Shown here in pieces: positions 21,705-30,002 of a stretch of DNA of 64,000 nt (its first letter is position 1; every line of letters starts with the position of its first letter). Origin of the DNA: Catellatospora sp. KI3 (lineage in GTDB: Bacteria > Actinomycetota > Actinomycetes > Mycobacteriales > Micromonosporaceae); the NCBI RefSeq assembly GCF_029948125.1, contig NZ_JASAMB010000001.1:558001-622000 (forward strand). The letters run 5' to 3'. Under the pieces are notes generated by a model, which was given only the letters and a program-made list of their open reading frames with translations, was not told the origin of the DNA and made no database searches. The translations under genes were made by a program, and so were the position numbers.

Positions 21705-22961
21705 ATGCGCGCCGTCCTCAGCCGACCCGCGTTCCGGCTGCTCTTCTGCGGCCTGCTCTTCAGCATGACCGCCGAGTCGGTGCTGCTGCTGGCGCTCGCG
21801 ATCTGGGCCAAGGACCTGACCGGCTCCGACGGCATGGCCGGGGCCGCGATCCTGGCCGTGGTCGCGCCGATGGCGCTGGCCCCGGTGCTCGGCTTCGTGG
21901 TGGACCGCTTCCGCCGCCGCCCGTTCCTGGTGGCGGTGCTGCTCAGCTCCGCGGCGATGCTCACCCCGCTCTTCCTCGTACACGACCGCGGCGACCTGTG
22001 GATCCTGTTCACCGTCGGGGTGGGCTACGGCGCCTCGTTCATCATGGTCAGCGCCGCCCTCAACGGCCTGATCAAGGAGGTCGTCCCCGACGAGCTGCTC
22101 GCCGAGGCCAACGGCGCGCTGCAGACGGTCAAGCAGGGCCTGCGCCTGGTCGGCCCGCTGCTCGGCGCCGGGCTCTACGGCGCGACCAAGGGCTGGGGGC
22201 TGGCCGCCGTCGGCATCACCGGCTTCGTCGTGGCCGCGCTGGTCATCTCCGCGGTACGGGTGCACGAACAGCCCCCGCGCCGCTCCGAGCTGCGCTGGGC
22301 GGCCGAGGTGACGGCGGGCATGCGCCAGCTCGTCGCCACCGCCGCCATGCGCCGGGTGATGGTCGGCGTCGTCATCGCGATCACGGTGTTCGGCTTCGGC
22401 GAGTCGGTCTTCTTCGCCTACGTCGACCAGGGCCTGCACCGGTCGCCCACGTTCCTGGGCGTGCTGATCAGCATCCAGGGCGTCGGCGGGCTGATCGGCG
22501 GCCTCACCGCGGCGAAGGTGGTGCGCCGCCTCGGCGAGATCGGCACCATCACGCTGGGTCTGGCCCTGTTCGCGCCGTGGCAGTTCGCCGGGCTCGTGCC
22601 CCGGCTGTGGCTGGCCGTCCCGCTGGTGGTCGTGGCCGGCCTGGGGCTGCCGTACGCGATCGTCGGGCTGATGACGCTGCTGCAGCGCACCACCCCGGCC
22701 GAGCTGATGGGCCGCACCTCGGCGGCGATGGACGCGCTGCTCAGCGGACCGCAGGCGCTGTCCATCGCGTTCGGGGCGGTGCTGGTCGGGTTGGTCGACT
22801 ACCGGGTGCTGATGACGGGCATGGGCGTGGTGATGGCCGCCTCCGCCGTGTACCTGTGGGCGGGGCGGGGGCTGACCAGGCCGTCAGAGACCGCCGAGCC
22901 AGCGCCGGATCAGGTGGTTGGCGATGGAGGAGCGGTTCGGCAGCCCGAAGCTGTCGTCTGA
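21705..22961 (+). CDS. MFS efflux transporter
   Basis: A 418-residue major facilitator with about 12 hydrophobic spans. The first half carries the loop signature GFVVDRFRRRPFL and the helix-4/5 region LLAEANGALQTVKQGLRLVG, common in MFS exporters of the macrolide-efflux type. AAGGAA precedes the ATG. Its last 26 codons run past the nudC stop codon on the other strand, a 78-base convergent overlap. Pairing with the ArsR-like gene suggests inducible drug efflux; the substrate is unknown. Confidence 0.92.
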   Translation: MRAVLSRPAFRLLFCGLLFSMTAESVLLLALAIWAKDLTGSDGMAGAAILAVVAPMALAPVLGFVVDRFRRRPFLVAVLLSSAAMLTPLFLVHDRGDLWILFTVGVGYGASFIMVSAALNGLIKEVVPDELLAEANGALQTVKQGLRLVGPLLGAGLYGATKGWGLAAVGITGFVVAALVISAVRVHEQPPRRSELRWAAEVTAGMRQLVATAAMRRVMVGVVIAITVFGFGESVFFAYVDQGLHRSPTFLGVLISIQGVGGLIGGLTAAKVVRRLGEIGTITLGLALFAPWQFAGLVPRLWLAVPLVVVAGLGLPYAIVGLMTLLQRTTPAELMGRTSAAMDALLSGPQALSIAFGAVLVGLVDYRVLMTGMGVVMAASAVYLWAGRGLTRPSETAEPAPDQVVGDGGAVRQPEAVV

Positions 22962-23819
22962 GCCGTCCAGCACCGCGGCGACCTCGGCCCGGGTGAACCA
23001 GCGCGCGTCGACCAGCTCCTCCGGGTCGGTGCGCACCGGTTCGGCCGGGTCGCCCTGCACGGTGAAGCCGAGCATCAGCGAGCGCGGGTACGGCCAGGGC
23101 TGGCTGCCCACGTACACCGGGTCGGCGACCGTGACGCCGCACTCCTCGGCGACCTCGCGGATCACCGCCGCCTCGGCGGACTCGCCCGCCTCGACGAACC
23201 CGGCCAGGGTCGAGTAGCGGCGCTTCTCGGCGGTCGCCCACATCACGTTGGCGCCGAGCAGCGCCCGGCCCTGCGGCCCGGCCACCCCGTCGTGCACGAT
23301 CATGATCACGGCCGGGTCGGTCCGTGGGAAGTGCAGCTCGCCCTCGGCGTCACGGCGCACCCAGCCGCCCTGCTCGACCGTGGTCGGCTGGCCGGACTTC
23401 GGCGCGAACATGTGATCGCGGTGCCAGCGCACCAGCGCCAGCGCCTGGGCGAGCACCCCCGCGTCGCGCTCGCTCAGGTCGGCGCCGACCTCCCACAGGT
23501 GCATCGGCCGCGCGCCCTCGACCTGCGGCAGCTCGGCGTTGACCGCGAAGAACGGCTGCCCGTCGGGCTCGACGCCCAGGAACAGCGGCGCCGCCGCCGG
23601 GTCGGTGACCGGCAGCTCCGCGGAGCGCAGCAGCACCAGTTCGGTGCCGCGGATCAGCGCCTTGCCGTCGGGGCCGACGACCACGACCTGGGCCCGCAGC
23701 CACGCGTCGGCCAGCCACTGCGGGTCGGCGCGCCGGAACGCTGCCCGGTCCAGCGAGGACCGGGCCAGCGCGGGCCGCTCGCCGAGTTCAGCGGCCCGCT
23801 GCGCGTGTACGTGGTTCAT
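22884..23819 (-). CDS. nudC: NudC-like NAD(H) pyrophosphatase
   Basis: A 311-residue Nudix hydrolase. The Nudix box GFVEAGESAEAAVIREVAEE fits Gx5Ex7REUxEExGU, and SQPWPYPRSLMLGF is the NudC-specific SQPWPxPxS motif that recognises NAD(H). It cleaves NADH to NMNH and AMP and may remove NAD caps from RNA. The two Cys pairs of the usual zinc ribbon are missing: the expected FCxxCG is MFAPKSG and the second pair is absent. Its ATG overlaps the stop of the upstream M16 gene (TAATG), so translation is probably coupled. Confidence 0.93.
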   Translation of the reverse strand: MNHVHAQRAAELGERPALARSSLDRAAFRRADPQWLADAWLRAQVVVVGPDGKALIRGTELVLLRSAELPVTDPAAAPLFLGVEPDGQPFFAVNAELPQVEGARPMHLWEVGADLSERDAGVLAQALALVRWHRDHMFAPKSGQPTTVEQGGWVRRDAEGELHFPRTDPAVIMIVHDGVAGPQGRALLGANVMWATAEKRRYSTLAGFVEAGESAEAAVIREVAEECGVTVADPVYVGSQPWPYPRSLMLGFTVQGDPAEPVRTDPEELVDARWFTRAEVAAVLDGSDDSFGLPNRSSIANHLIRRWLGGL

Positions 23820-25135
23820 TACTTCGACTCGACCTGCACCGGCACGATCGCGGCGACCGCGGCCTGGATCTTCTCCGCGTCGCCCAGGATCACCGGGGCG
23901 GACACGGCCGGGGCCAGGTACGTGCGGGCGACCCGCGCGATGTCGTCCAGGGTCGCGGCGGCCAGCCGGGCGGAGTGCTCGGCCAGGTAGTTCAGCCGCA
24001 GCCCGAACCCGGCGTACGTGCTGGCCAGCCCGGCCAGGCCCGCCTGGGTGGACATGCCCAGCTGCAGCGTGCCCAGCGCGTACTGCCGGGCCTGCTCCAG
24101 CTCCGCCTCGGACGGGGGCAGGCTGGCCAGGCGGCCCAGCTCGTACAGCGTCTCCACCAGCGCGGGCGCGGTCACCTCGGTGGCGACCTCGGCCGAGACG
24201 GTGAGCGTCGAACCGGCCACCGAGTGCTCGATCACCGAGTGCGGGCCGTACGTGTACCCCTTGTCCTCGCGGATGTTCTCCACCCAGCGGGACGAGAAGT
24301 AGCCGCCGAACACCATGTTCGCCAGCTGCAGCGCCGCGTGGTCGGGGTGGGTCCGCCCCACCGCGGGCAGCGCGATGCGCAGCGACGACTGGACCGCGCC
24401 GGGCCGGTCGACCAGCAGCAGCGGGCCGGGCACCAGGTCCGGGATCGCGGGCAGCTCGGCCTGCGTGCCCTGCCCGTTCCAGCCGCCGAGGCGCTTGCCC
24501 GCCAGCTCCACGGCCTGCTCGGGGTCGATGTCGCCGACCAGCACCAGCGTCGCCCCGGCCGGGTGCAGCCGCTCGGCGTGCATCGCCCGCAGCTCCTCCG
24601 GCCGCACCGCGCGCACCTCGTCGACGCTCGGCGTCTGCACCGCGTACGGGTGGCCGGGGTAGATCCGCTTCAGCAGCGCCACCCGGGCCAGGTGCGCGGG
24701 CTGGCTCTGCGCCACCTGGATCCGGTCGGCCAACCGCTCGGACTCGGTGTCGACCTCGCCGTCGGGGTAGACCGCGTCGTCGAGCACCTCGGCCAGCAGC
24801 TCCAGCAGCCGGTCCAGCCCGGACACCAGCGAGTTGCCGCTGACCAGCAGGCGGTCGGGGTCGATGCCGGCGCCCAGGCCGCCGCCGACGGTCTGCAGCT
24901 CGGCGGCGATCTGGACGGTGCTCTTGGTGCTGGTGCCGGAGAACAGCGTCTGGCCCAGCACCGCGGAGCGGGCCAGGTCGGTCTTGGCGAACGGCACCCG
25001 CAGCCGCAGCTCCACCAGCGGCACGCTGGGCCGCCGGATGGCGATGACGGTGAGCCCGTTGGGCAGCGTGCGCTCGGCCTGCAGCGGCAGCGACAGCGGA
25101 CGGTTCTCGTCCAGTTCGGGCAGGGCGAGAGTCAC
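23819..25135 (-). CDS. M16 peptidase, non-catalytic partner subunit
   Basis: A 438-residue M16 (insulinase-like) protein lacking the HxxEH zinc motif but retaining the C-terminal substrate-binding signature SSRWVENIREDKGYTYG (R/Y motif). This is the pattern of the inactive subunit in heterodimeric M16B peptidases. The start GTG overlaps the stop of the catalytic gene (GTGA), and its own stop overlaps nudC, so the three are translated as a coupled set. It probably closes the clamshell around peptide substrates with the upstream subunit. Confidence 0.92.
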   Translation of the reverse strand: MTLALPELDENRPLSLPLQAERTLPNGLTVIAIRRPSVPLVELRLRVPFAKTDLARSAVLGQTLFSGTSTKSTVQIAAELQTVGGGLGAGIDPDRLLVSGNSLVSGLDRLLELLAEVLDDAVYPDGEVDTESERLADRIQVAQSQPAHLARVALLKRIYPGHPYAVQTPSVDEVRAVRPEELRAMHAERLHPAGATLVLVGDIDPEQAVELAGKRLGGWNGQGTQAELPAIPDLVPGPLLLVDRPGAVQSSLRIALPAVGRTHPDHAALQLANMVFGGYFSSRWVENIREDKGYTYGPHSVIEHSVAGSTLTVSAEVATEVTAPALVETLYELGRLASLPPSEAELEQARQYALGTLQLGMSTQAGLAGLASTYAGFGLRLNYLAEHSARLAAATLDDIARVARTYLAPAVSAPVILGDAEKIQAAVAAIVPVQVESK

Positions 25136-26448
25136 TGGTTGCCTCCGGGCACGACCTCGATGGTGGCCCGGCGCTGCGGGCGCAGGGTGGCGGCGGCCGC
25201 GCGGATCTGGTCCTCGGTCACCGAGGCGATCGCGTGCGGCAGGTCGTTGAGCAGCCCGGGGTTGCCCCGCTGCAGCTCAAGCACGGCCATGCGCAGGGCG
25301 CGGCCGAGCACCGCGTCGGTCTCGCGCAGCAGGTGCGTGGCCAGGCGGGCCTGGGTACGGGCCAGCTCGCCCGCGGTCAGGCCGTCGTTGGCCAGCCGGT
25401 CCAGCTCCTCGTCGATGGTGCCCAGCACCTTGTCGACGCTGCCGCCGGGCGGCAGGTGCGACTGCAGCAGCAGCGCGGTGGGGTCGCGCACCTCGAACGG
25501 CTCGCCCATGAAGCCGATGTAGCCGCCGACGCTGGTGACGCTGCGGTCCTTGAGCACCAGGCGCTCGACCAGCCGGGACGCGTCGCCGTCGGTCAGCACC
25601 TCGGCCAGCACCATGTACGGCAGGTAGCCCTCGAAGTCGTTGACCGGGTCGGGCACGCGCCAGGCCGAGGCCACCGCGGGCAGCGGGGCGAGGGAGTCCA
25701 CGTACGACTCGCGGCGCTCGGTGGTCAGGTCGGGCTCGGCGAAGTCGGCTCGCGCCGGGGCCGGCCGGGCCGGTACGTCGCTGAAGTGCCGCTCCACCAG
25801 CGTGCGGGCGTGCGCCGGGTCGAAGTCGCCGCTGACCGCGAGGGTGGCGTTGCCGCAGGCGTAGTAGCGGTCGAAGAACTCGGCCGCGTCGGGGACGGTG
25901 GCCGACTCCAGGTCGAGGAACGAGCCGTAGCCGTCGTGCGCGTTCGGGAACGTGTCGAACATGACCGGCGGGAGCTTGAGCCACGGGAAGCCGCCGTACG
26001 GGCGGTTCAGCACGTTGACCCGGATCTCCTCCTTGACCACGTCGATCTGGTTGCGCAGGTTCTCCTCGGTGAGCCGGGGCCCGCGCATCCGGTCGGCCTC
26101 CAGGAACAGCATGCGCTCGAGCGCGTTGCTGGGGGCCGTCTCGTAGTAGTCGGTGTAGTCCAGGTGGGTGGAGCCGTTGAAGGTGCCGCCGGCGCCCTGG
26201 ACGTGCCGGAAGTGGGCCAGCTTCTCCAGGTTGGCCGAGCCCTGGAACATGAGGTGCTCGAAGAGGTGGGCGAAACCGGTGCGGCCCTCGGGCTCCGAGC
26301 GGATGCCCACGTCGTAGACGACCGCCACACCGATGACGGGGGCGCTGCGGTCCGGGCTCAACACCACGCGCAGTCCGTTGGCGAGCGTGAACCGCTCCAC
26401 CTCGTACGCCGTGCGCGGGATCTGGATGTTGCTGGTCTCCATGGACAC
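25132..26448 (-). CDS. M16 zinc peptidase, catalytic subunit
   Basis: A 438-residue M16 protein with the inverted zinc motif FAHLFEHLMF (HxxEH) near residue 59, followed ~75 residues later by the ligand Glu in the NLRNQIDVVKEEIR region. It forms the active half with the next gene. Such pairs degrade peptides in the cytoplasm or at the envelope; no signal peptide is seen. The start is GTG 26448 or ATG 26442, neither with a strong ribosome site. It lies 56 bases behind the flavoprotein gene. Confidence 0.93.
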   Translation of the reverse strand: MSMETSNIQIPRTAYEVERFTLANGLRVVLSPDRSAPVIGVAVVYDVGIRSEPEGRTGFAHLFEHLMFQGSANLEKLAHFRHVQGAGGTFNGSTHLDYTDYYETAPSNALERMLFLEADRMRGPRLTEENLRNQIDVVKEEIRVNVLNRPYGGFPWLKLPPVMFDTFPNAHDGYGSFLDLESATVPDAAEFFDRYYACGNATLAVSGDFDPAHARTLVERHFSDVPARPAPARADFAEPDLTTERRESYVDSLAPLPAVASAWRVPDPVNDFEGYLPYMVLAEVLTDGDASRLVERLVLKDRSVTSVGGYIGFMGEPFEVRDPTALLLQSHLPPGGSVDKVLGTIDEELDRLANDGLTAGELARTQARLATHLLRETDAVLGRALRMAVLELQRGNPGLLNDLPHAIASVTEDQIRAAAATLRPQRRATIEVVPGGNQ

Positions 26449-26504
26449 AACGCGACCCTAGCAAGCCGGAGGGCCCACCCACACCCGCGTGCGATCACAC
26501 CCGC

Positions 26505-27884
26505 CTACGAGTCGACGGTCTCGGGGACCTCCACCCGCACCGGGCCGAAGGCCAGCGCCAGCGCCCTGGCCTGGGCGCGGATCTCCGGAGCCGCCGTGGT
26601 CTCCCACAGCCGCCCGCGCCGGGTCGGGCCCAGTGTCCACAGCGCGCCGCCGGCCGAACCGTCGCGGCGCAGCACGGCACCCGAGGCGTCGGTGTCCAGG
26701 CCCAGGCGGTGCGGCCCGGGACGGGCCATGCCGACCGCGATCAGCGACCGGACCAGCGGGTCCGACTCCACCAGGCGGCCGGGGCCGGTGCAGTTCACCA
26801 CCGCCGCGAACCGGCGGGTCACCACCTCGCCGCGGTGACGGTCGCGCAGCACGGCCCGTACGCCCCCGTCCTCGTCGGCCGCCAGGCCGCACAGCTCGGC
26901 CGCGGTGACCGCCAGCGTGCCGTGCGCCAGCAGCCCGTCGACGGTGTCGGCGATCGGCGGCGCCATCCGGTGCCGGTGCACCTCCCAGTAGCGGGCCAGG
27001 TGCCGCAGGAAGCGGTGCTGGTCGGGCTCCGACAGCCCCTGCCACAGCGCATCCCAGCGCGGGCGCAGCGCGTCCATCACCGCCCGCCAGTCACCGGTGC
27101 GTACGGCCAGCCGCCGCAGTCCGCGCACCAGCTCGGCGGCCGAACCGGTGGGCAGCGCGGCCAGCGCGGCCGGGTCCACCGGCTCCGACGGCACACCCGG
27201 ACGCCGGTGCGGCTGGGGCAGCAGCCCGTGCCGCGACACCGCGGTCAGCGCGTGGTGCCGCCCGGTACGCGACAGCGTCAGCGCCACGTCGACCGCGGTC
27301 AGTCCGGTGCCGATGAGCAGCACCTCCCCCTCCGGCAGCGAGGCCAGCGCCCCCGGCCGCCACGGGTCCCCCAGGTACGCCGCGGACCCGCCCAGCCCGG
27401 CGTCCAGCCGCGCCGGGGCGCCCGGGGCCGGGTGGCCCAGCGCCAGCACCACCCGGTCAGCGTTGATCACCACATCGTCGCCGAGCAGCACGGTCAACCG
27501 GCCGTCGGCCGTGCCGCCGGTCTCGAAGATCCGGGCGACCCGGCCGCGCTGCACGGTCAGCCGACCGGGCGCACCCCGGTCGGCGGCCAGCAGCGTGTCG
27601 GTCAGGTAGTCGCCGTACCAGGTGCGCGGGACGAAGTCGCCCGGCCCGGTCTGCGGCGCGCGGGCCCGGCACCAGTCGAGGAACTCCTCGGGGCGGTCCG
27701 GGTCGGCGCTCATCGCGGCGACCGGAGAGTTGAGCAGGTGCCACGGGTCGGCCGTGCCGTACGCCAGCCCCCGGCCGGGGCGGGCGCCCGGGTCGATCAG
27801 CACGACCTGCCAGCCGGAGCGCAGCAGCTCACGCGTGGCGAACACGCCGCTGCAGCCGCCCCCGACCACGACCACGATGCCCAT
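26505..27884 (-). CDS. FAD/NAD(P)-binding protein (NAD_binding_9 type)
   Basis: A 459-residue flavoprotein beginning MGIVVVVGGGCSGVFATREL, a dinucleotide-binding Rossmann loop. The motifs LLNSPVAAMSADPDRPEEFL and GTGLTAVDVALTLSRTGRHH (second nucleotide site) match the FAD-NAD(P)-binding family sometimes found near siderophore or amine hydroxylases, whose reactions are mostly unknown. GGAGG lies before the ATG. C-terminal motifs NCTGPGRL and LDTDASGAVL are typical. No partner enzyme is evident nearby. Confidence 0.88.
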   Translation of the reverse strand: MGIVVVVGGGCSGVFATRELLRSGWQVVLIDPGARPGRGLAYGTADPWHLLNSPVAAMSADPDRPEEFLDWCRARAPQTGPGDFVPRTWYGDYLTDTLLAADRGAPGRLTVQRGRVARIFETGGTADGRLTVLLGDDVVINADRVVLALGHPAPGAPARLDAGLGGSAAYLGDPWRPGALASLPEGEVLLIGTGLTAVDVALTLSRTGRHHALTAVSRHGLLPQPHRRPGVPSEPVDPAALAALPTGSAAELVRGLRRLAVRTGDWRAVMDALRPRWDALWQGLSEPDQHRFLRHLARYWEVHRHRMAPPIADTVDGLLAHGTLAVTAAELCGLAADEDGGVRAVLRDRHRGEVVTRRFAAVVNCTGPGRLVESDPLVRSLIAVGMARPGPHRLGLDTDASGAVLRRDGSAGGALWTLGPTRRGRLWETTAAPEIRAQARALALAFGPVRVEVPETVDS

Positions 27885-28180
27885 GGCGGTACCTCCTCTG
27901 TCAGCCGATCAACCTAGGGACCCTGTCCGGAGTCGCGGCACCAGCCCCCAGCCTAAAACCCATATATCCTACCGGCACAATAGGAGATACGGCTCAACCA
28001 GGCTAGCCCGGGGGCGGCCGCGACGTCCCGCGGCGCGATCGGGCGAAAGCTTTTGTTGACAGCCGAGCCCGGCGTTTCCCCCCATCCCAGGATGTGGCAC
28101 CCCGCCCCGCCCCGCCCTGCCCCGTCCCGCCCTGCCCCGCCCCCGTCGCCCCGTCGCGCCCGCCCCGCCCGCGCCTTGAA

Positions 28181-28242
28181 TCGACGCTGGCCTATCCAGA
28201 GGACGATTTCTCGCAAACCGTCCACCAGATAGGCCAGTGTCA
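28181..28242. repeat. Intergenic palindrome, family C, copy 2
   Basis: A diverged copy of the element at 19,501: the outer sequence CTGGCCTATC and GATAGGCCAGTGTCAA are kept, while the inner arms are mismatched and the loop differs. Confidence 0.8.
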
Positions 28243-28274
28243 ATGTCAGCGCGGGCCGCGCCGCGGGGGTGCTT

Positions 28275-28348
28275 GCTGCAGTTTCAGGGAAAGTGCCGGA
28301 ATCCGTGCCGAGATTCGTGCAGTTTCGCCGAAACTGCACGAATCTCGT
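28275..28348. repeat. Intergenic palindrome, family B, copy 2
   Basis: It contains CTGCAGTTTCAGGGAAAGTG followed by a separate perfect palindrome (28310-28327 with 28329-28346, one-base centre) built on GTGCAGTTTCG. Compared with the other two copies, the second half seems to have been replaced by a self-complementary version of the first. Confidence 0.8.
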
Positions 28349-28459
28349 AGGCGCGAGGGGCGGGTCGCCCCGCGAGCCGCCCCTCGCAGCATGACCGGGG
28401 CCGGGCGGGGGCAGCCAGCGGGCGGGGCTGGTCCGGGAAGGGTCAGCGGGAGGTGCGGG

Positions 28460-29713
28460 TCACGGGCGGGAGGTGCGGCGGGCGGTGCGGTGGGACCACA
28501 GGCCGAGGGCCGCCAGGAAGCCGAGCAGTGGCAGGACCACCAGCCAGCGGCGCCAGTCGCCGCTGTCGGCCAGCGCCACGGGCCGCGGCGACGCACTCGG
28601 CGACGGGCTGGGCGCCAGGCTCGGCGCGAGCGCGGGGCTGGGCGTCACCGAGGGCTCGGGCAGCACCAGGGACAGCGCGGCGTTCAGGTTCAGCGCGCCG
28701 GCGCCGTACCGGCTGTCGGGGCCGTCCGCGCCGCGGTCCAGCGCGGTGGTCCGCATCCGCTGCACGACCTGCGCGGCCGTGGAGCGCGGGTACGCCGACC
28801 AGATCACCGCGGCCGCACCGGCGAGCACCGCCGCGGCGCTGGCCCCGCCCTCGTCGATGTGGTAGCCACCGCCGACGTCGGTCGAGATGAGGTCCACGCC
28901 CGGCACGGTGATGCCGGTGGTCTGCCCGCTGACGGGCAGCACGGGCACCGCGCCGGTCCGGTCGGCCGCGATCGCGCCCAGCACGCCCGGGTACGACACC
29001 GGCCACGGCGTGAACGGCCGGCCGGTCTTCGCGGAGTCGGCCGCGATGATCAGCACCCCGCGCGCGACCGCCGCGTCGACCGACGCCTGCAGCCTGCTGC
29101 TGGGGGCGACGCCGCGCCCGATACAGATGATCTTCACATCGCGGCTGACCGCGTAGTCGATCGCGTCGGCCAGCCGGTCCGGCTCGCCGGTCGCCCCGGC
29201 CGCGGGCGCGAACGCCACCGGCAGGATCTTCGCCCCGGGTGCCACGCCGCGCACGCCCGCGGGGCGGTCGTCGGCCGGGGGCACCGTGGCGGGGCTCGGC
29301 GCCAGTCCGGGCGCCTGCGCCGACGCGCTGGGGGTGGGCGAGGGCGACGAGGAGGGCGTCGGCGACGCCGGGGCCAGCGGCTCGCCGATGATCTGCACCA
29401 CATGGCCGCGCCCGGCGATCAGCCCGGCGAGTTCGGTGCCGCGGCCGTCCACATCGGTGGTCGCCTGCGCGTCCGGCCCGGCCAGCACCTGTCCGACCAG
29501 GTCAGGATGGGTGGCGTCGACGCCGGAGTCGAGCACCGCGACCACGATGCCGCTGCCGTCGGCGCGCTGGTGCACGCTGGGCAGGTCGAGGGCCGCGAAC
29601 TGCCACTGCAGCCCGCGTACGACATCAGGCTCGGCGGCGGCCGCCGGGACCGCGTTCAACGCCAGCGCCACGCCGAGCGCGGTCGCCGACAGCAGTTTCA
29701 TCCGACTTGGCAT
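28460..29713 (-). CDS. Mycosin-like subtilase, probably catalytically inactive
   Basis: A 417-residue protein with signal peptide (to about residue 26), an S8 subtilase-like domain, a Pro/Ser-rich insert and a C-terminal membrane span (WLVVLPLLGFLAALGLW) followed by an Arg-rich tail, the layout of type VII secretion mycosins. The Asp motif VAVLDSGVDATHPD and Ser region GGASAAAVLAG are kept. The catalytic His is replaced: the expected HGTxxAG reads RGTELAGLIAG, and the oxyanion Asn region reads AADSAKTG. No ESX genes are nearby. ATG 29713 has CCGGAG eight bases upstream; 29701 is the alternative. Probably a pseudoprotease. Confidence 0.82.
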   Translation of the reverse strand: MPSRMKLLSATALGVALALNAVPAAAAEPDVVRGLQWQFAALDLPSVHQRADGSGIVVAVLDSGVDATHPDLVGQVLAGPDAQATTDVDGRGTELAGLIAGRGHVVQIIGEPLAPASPTPSSSPSPTPSASAQAPGLAPSPATVPPADDRPAGVRGVAPGAKILPVAFAPAAGATGEPDRLADAIDYAVSRDVKIICIGRGVAPSSRLQASVDAAVARGVLIIAADSAKTGRPFTPWPVSYPGVLGAIAADRTGAVPVLPVSGQTTGITVPGVDLISTDVGGGYHIDEGGASAAAVLAGAAAVIWSAYPRSTAAQVVQRMRTTALDRGADGPDSRYGAGALNLNAALSLVLPEPSVTPSPALAPSLAPSPSPSASPRPVALADSGDWRRWLVVLPLLGFLAALGLWSHRTARRTSRP

Positions 29714-29776
29714 CGCGCGCACTCCGGCAGGGTATCGAGGGGGTCCACAGGTTCGCACGGGGCTGTGACGGGGACG

Positions 29777-29938
29777 TCAGGGCACCGTCGGGCACTGGAC
29801 GTCCACGACGATACCGGCCTGCGCCGCATGCCATGGCGCCAGCACCACCGCGCCGGCGACGGCCACGCCGGCGAGGGCGAGCAGCACCACCAGCGCGATC
29901 TCCCGTACCGACGACTCCACAACGCCTCCCGCATGCAT
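29777..29938 (-). CDS. Small single-span membrane protein
   Basis: A 53-residue open frame with REIALVVLLALAGVAVAGAV as a clear membrane span and the short exported tail IVVDVQCPTVP. GGGAGG lies shortly before an internal GTG at 29920, which would give 47 residues instead. It is between adnB and the mycosin-like gene on the same strand and may be cotranscribed with both. It could be a partner of the membrane-anchored pseudoprotease; that is inference. Confidence 0.6.
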   Translation of the reverse strand: MHAGGVVESSVREIALVVLLALAGVAVAGAVVLAPWHAAQAGIVVDVQCPTVP

Positions 29939-30002
29939 ACGCGGTACCCACTCTGCATCGTGAGTACGACATCACGCAGTCGGTTTTATGACCGAAGGCC
30001 CC

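Larger units (their letters stand above)
27885..28459. other. Repeat-rich intergenic region
   Basis: This 575-base region holds no recognisable gene. It contains a tandem CCCCGCC-type tract (about 28,098-28,175), one copy of palindrome family C (28,181-28,242) and one copy of family B (28,275-28,348). The part next to the flavoprotein start is AT-richer and may contain its promoter. Confidence 0.7.

Noticed and set aside
28460-29938. Type VII (ESX) secretion locus
   Set aside because: Only the mycosin-like protein and a small membrane protein are present; no EccB, EccC, EccD, EccE or WXG100 genes.
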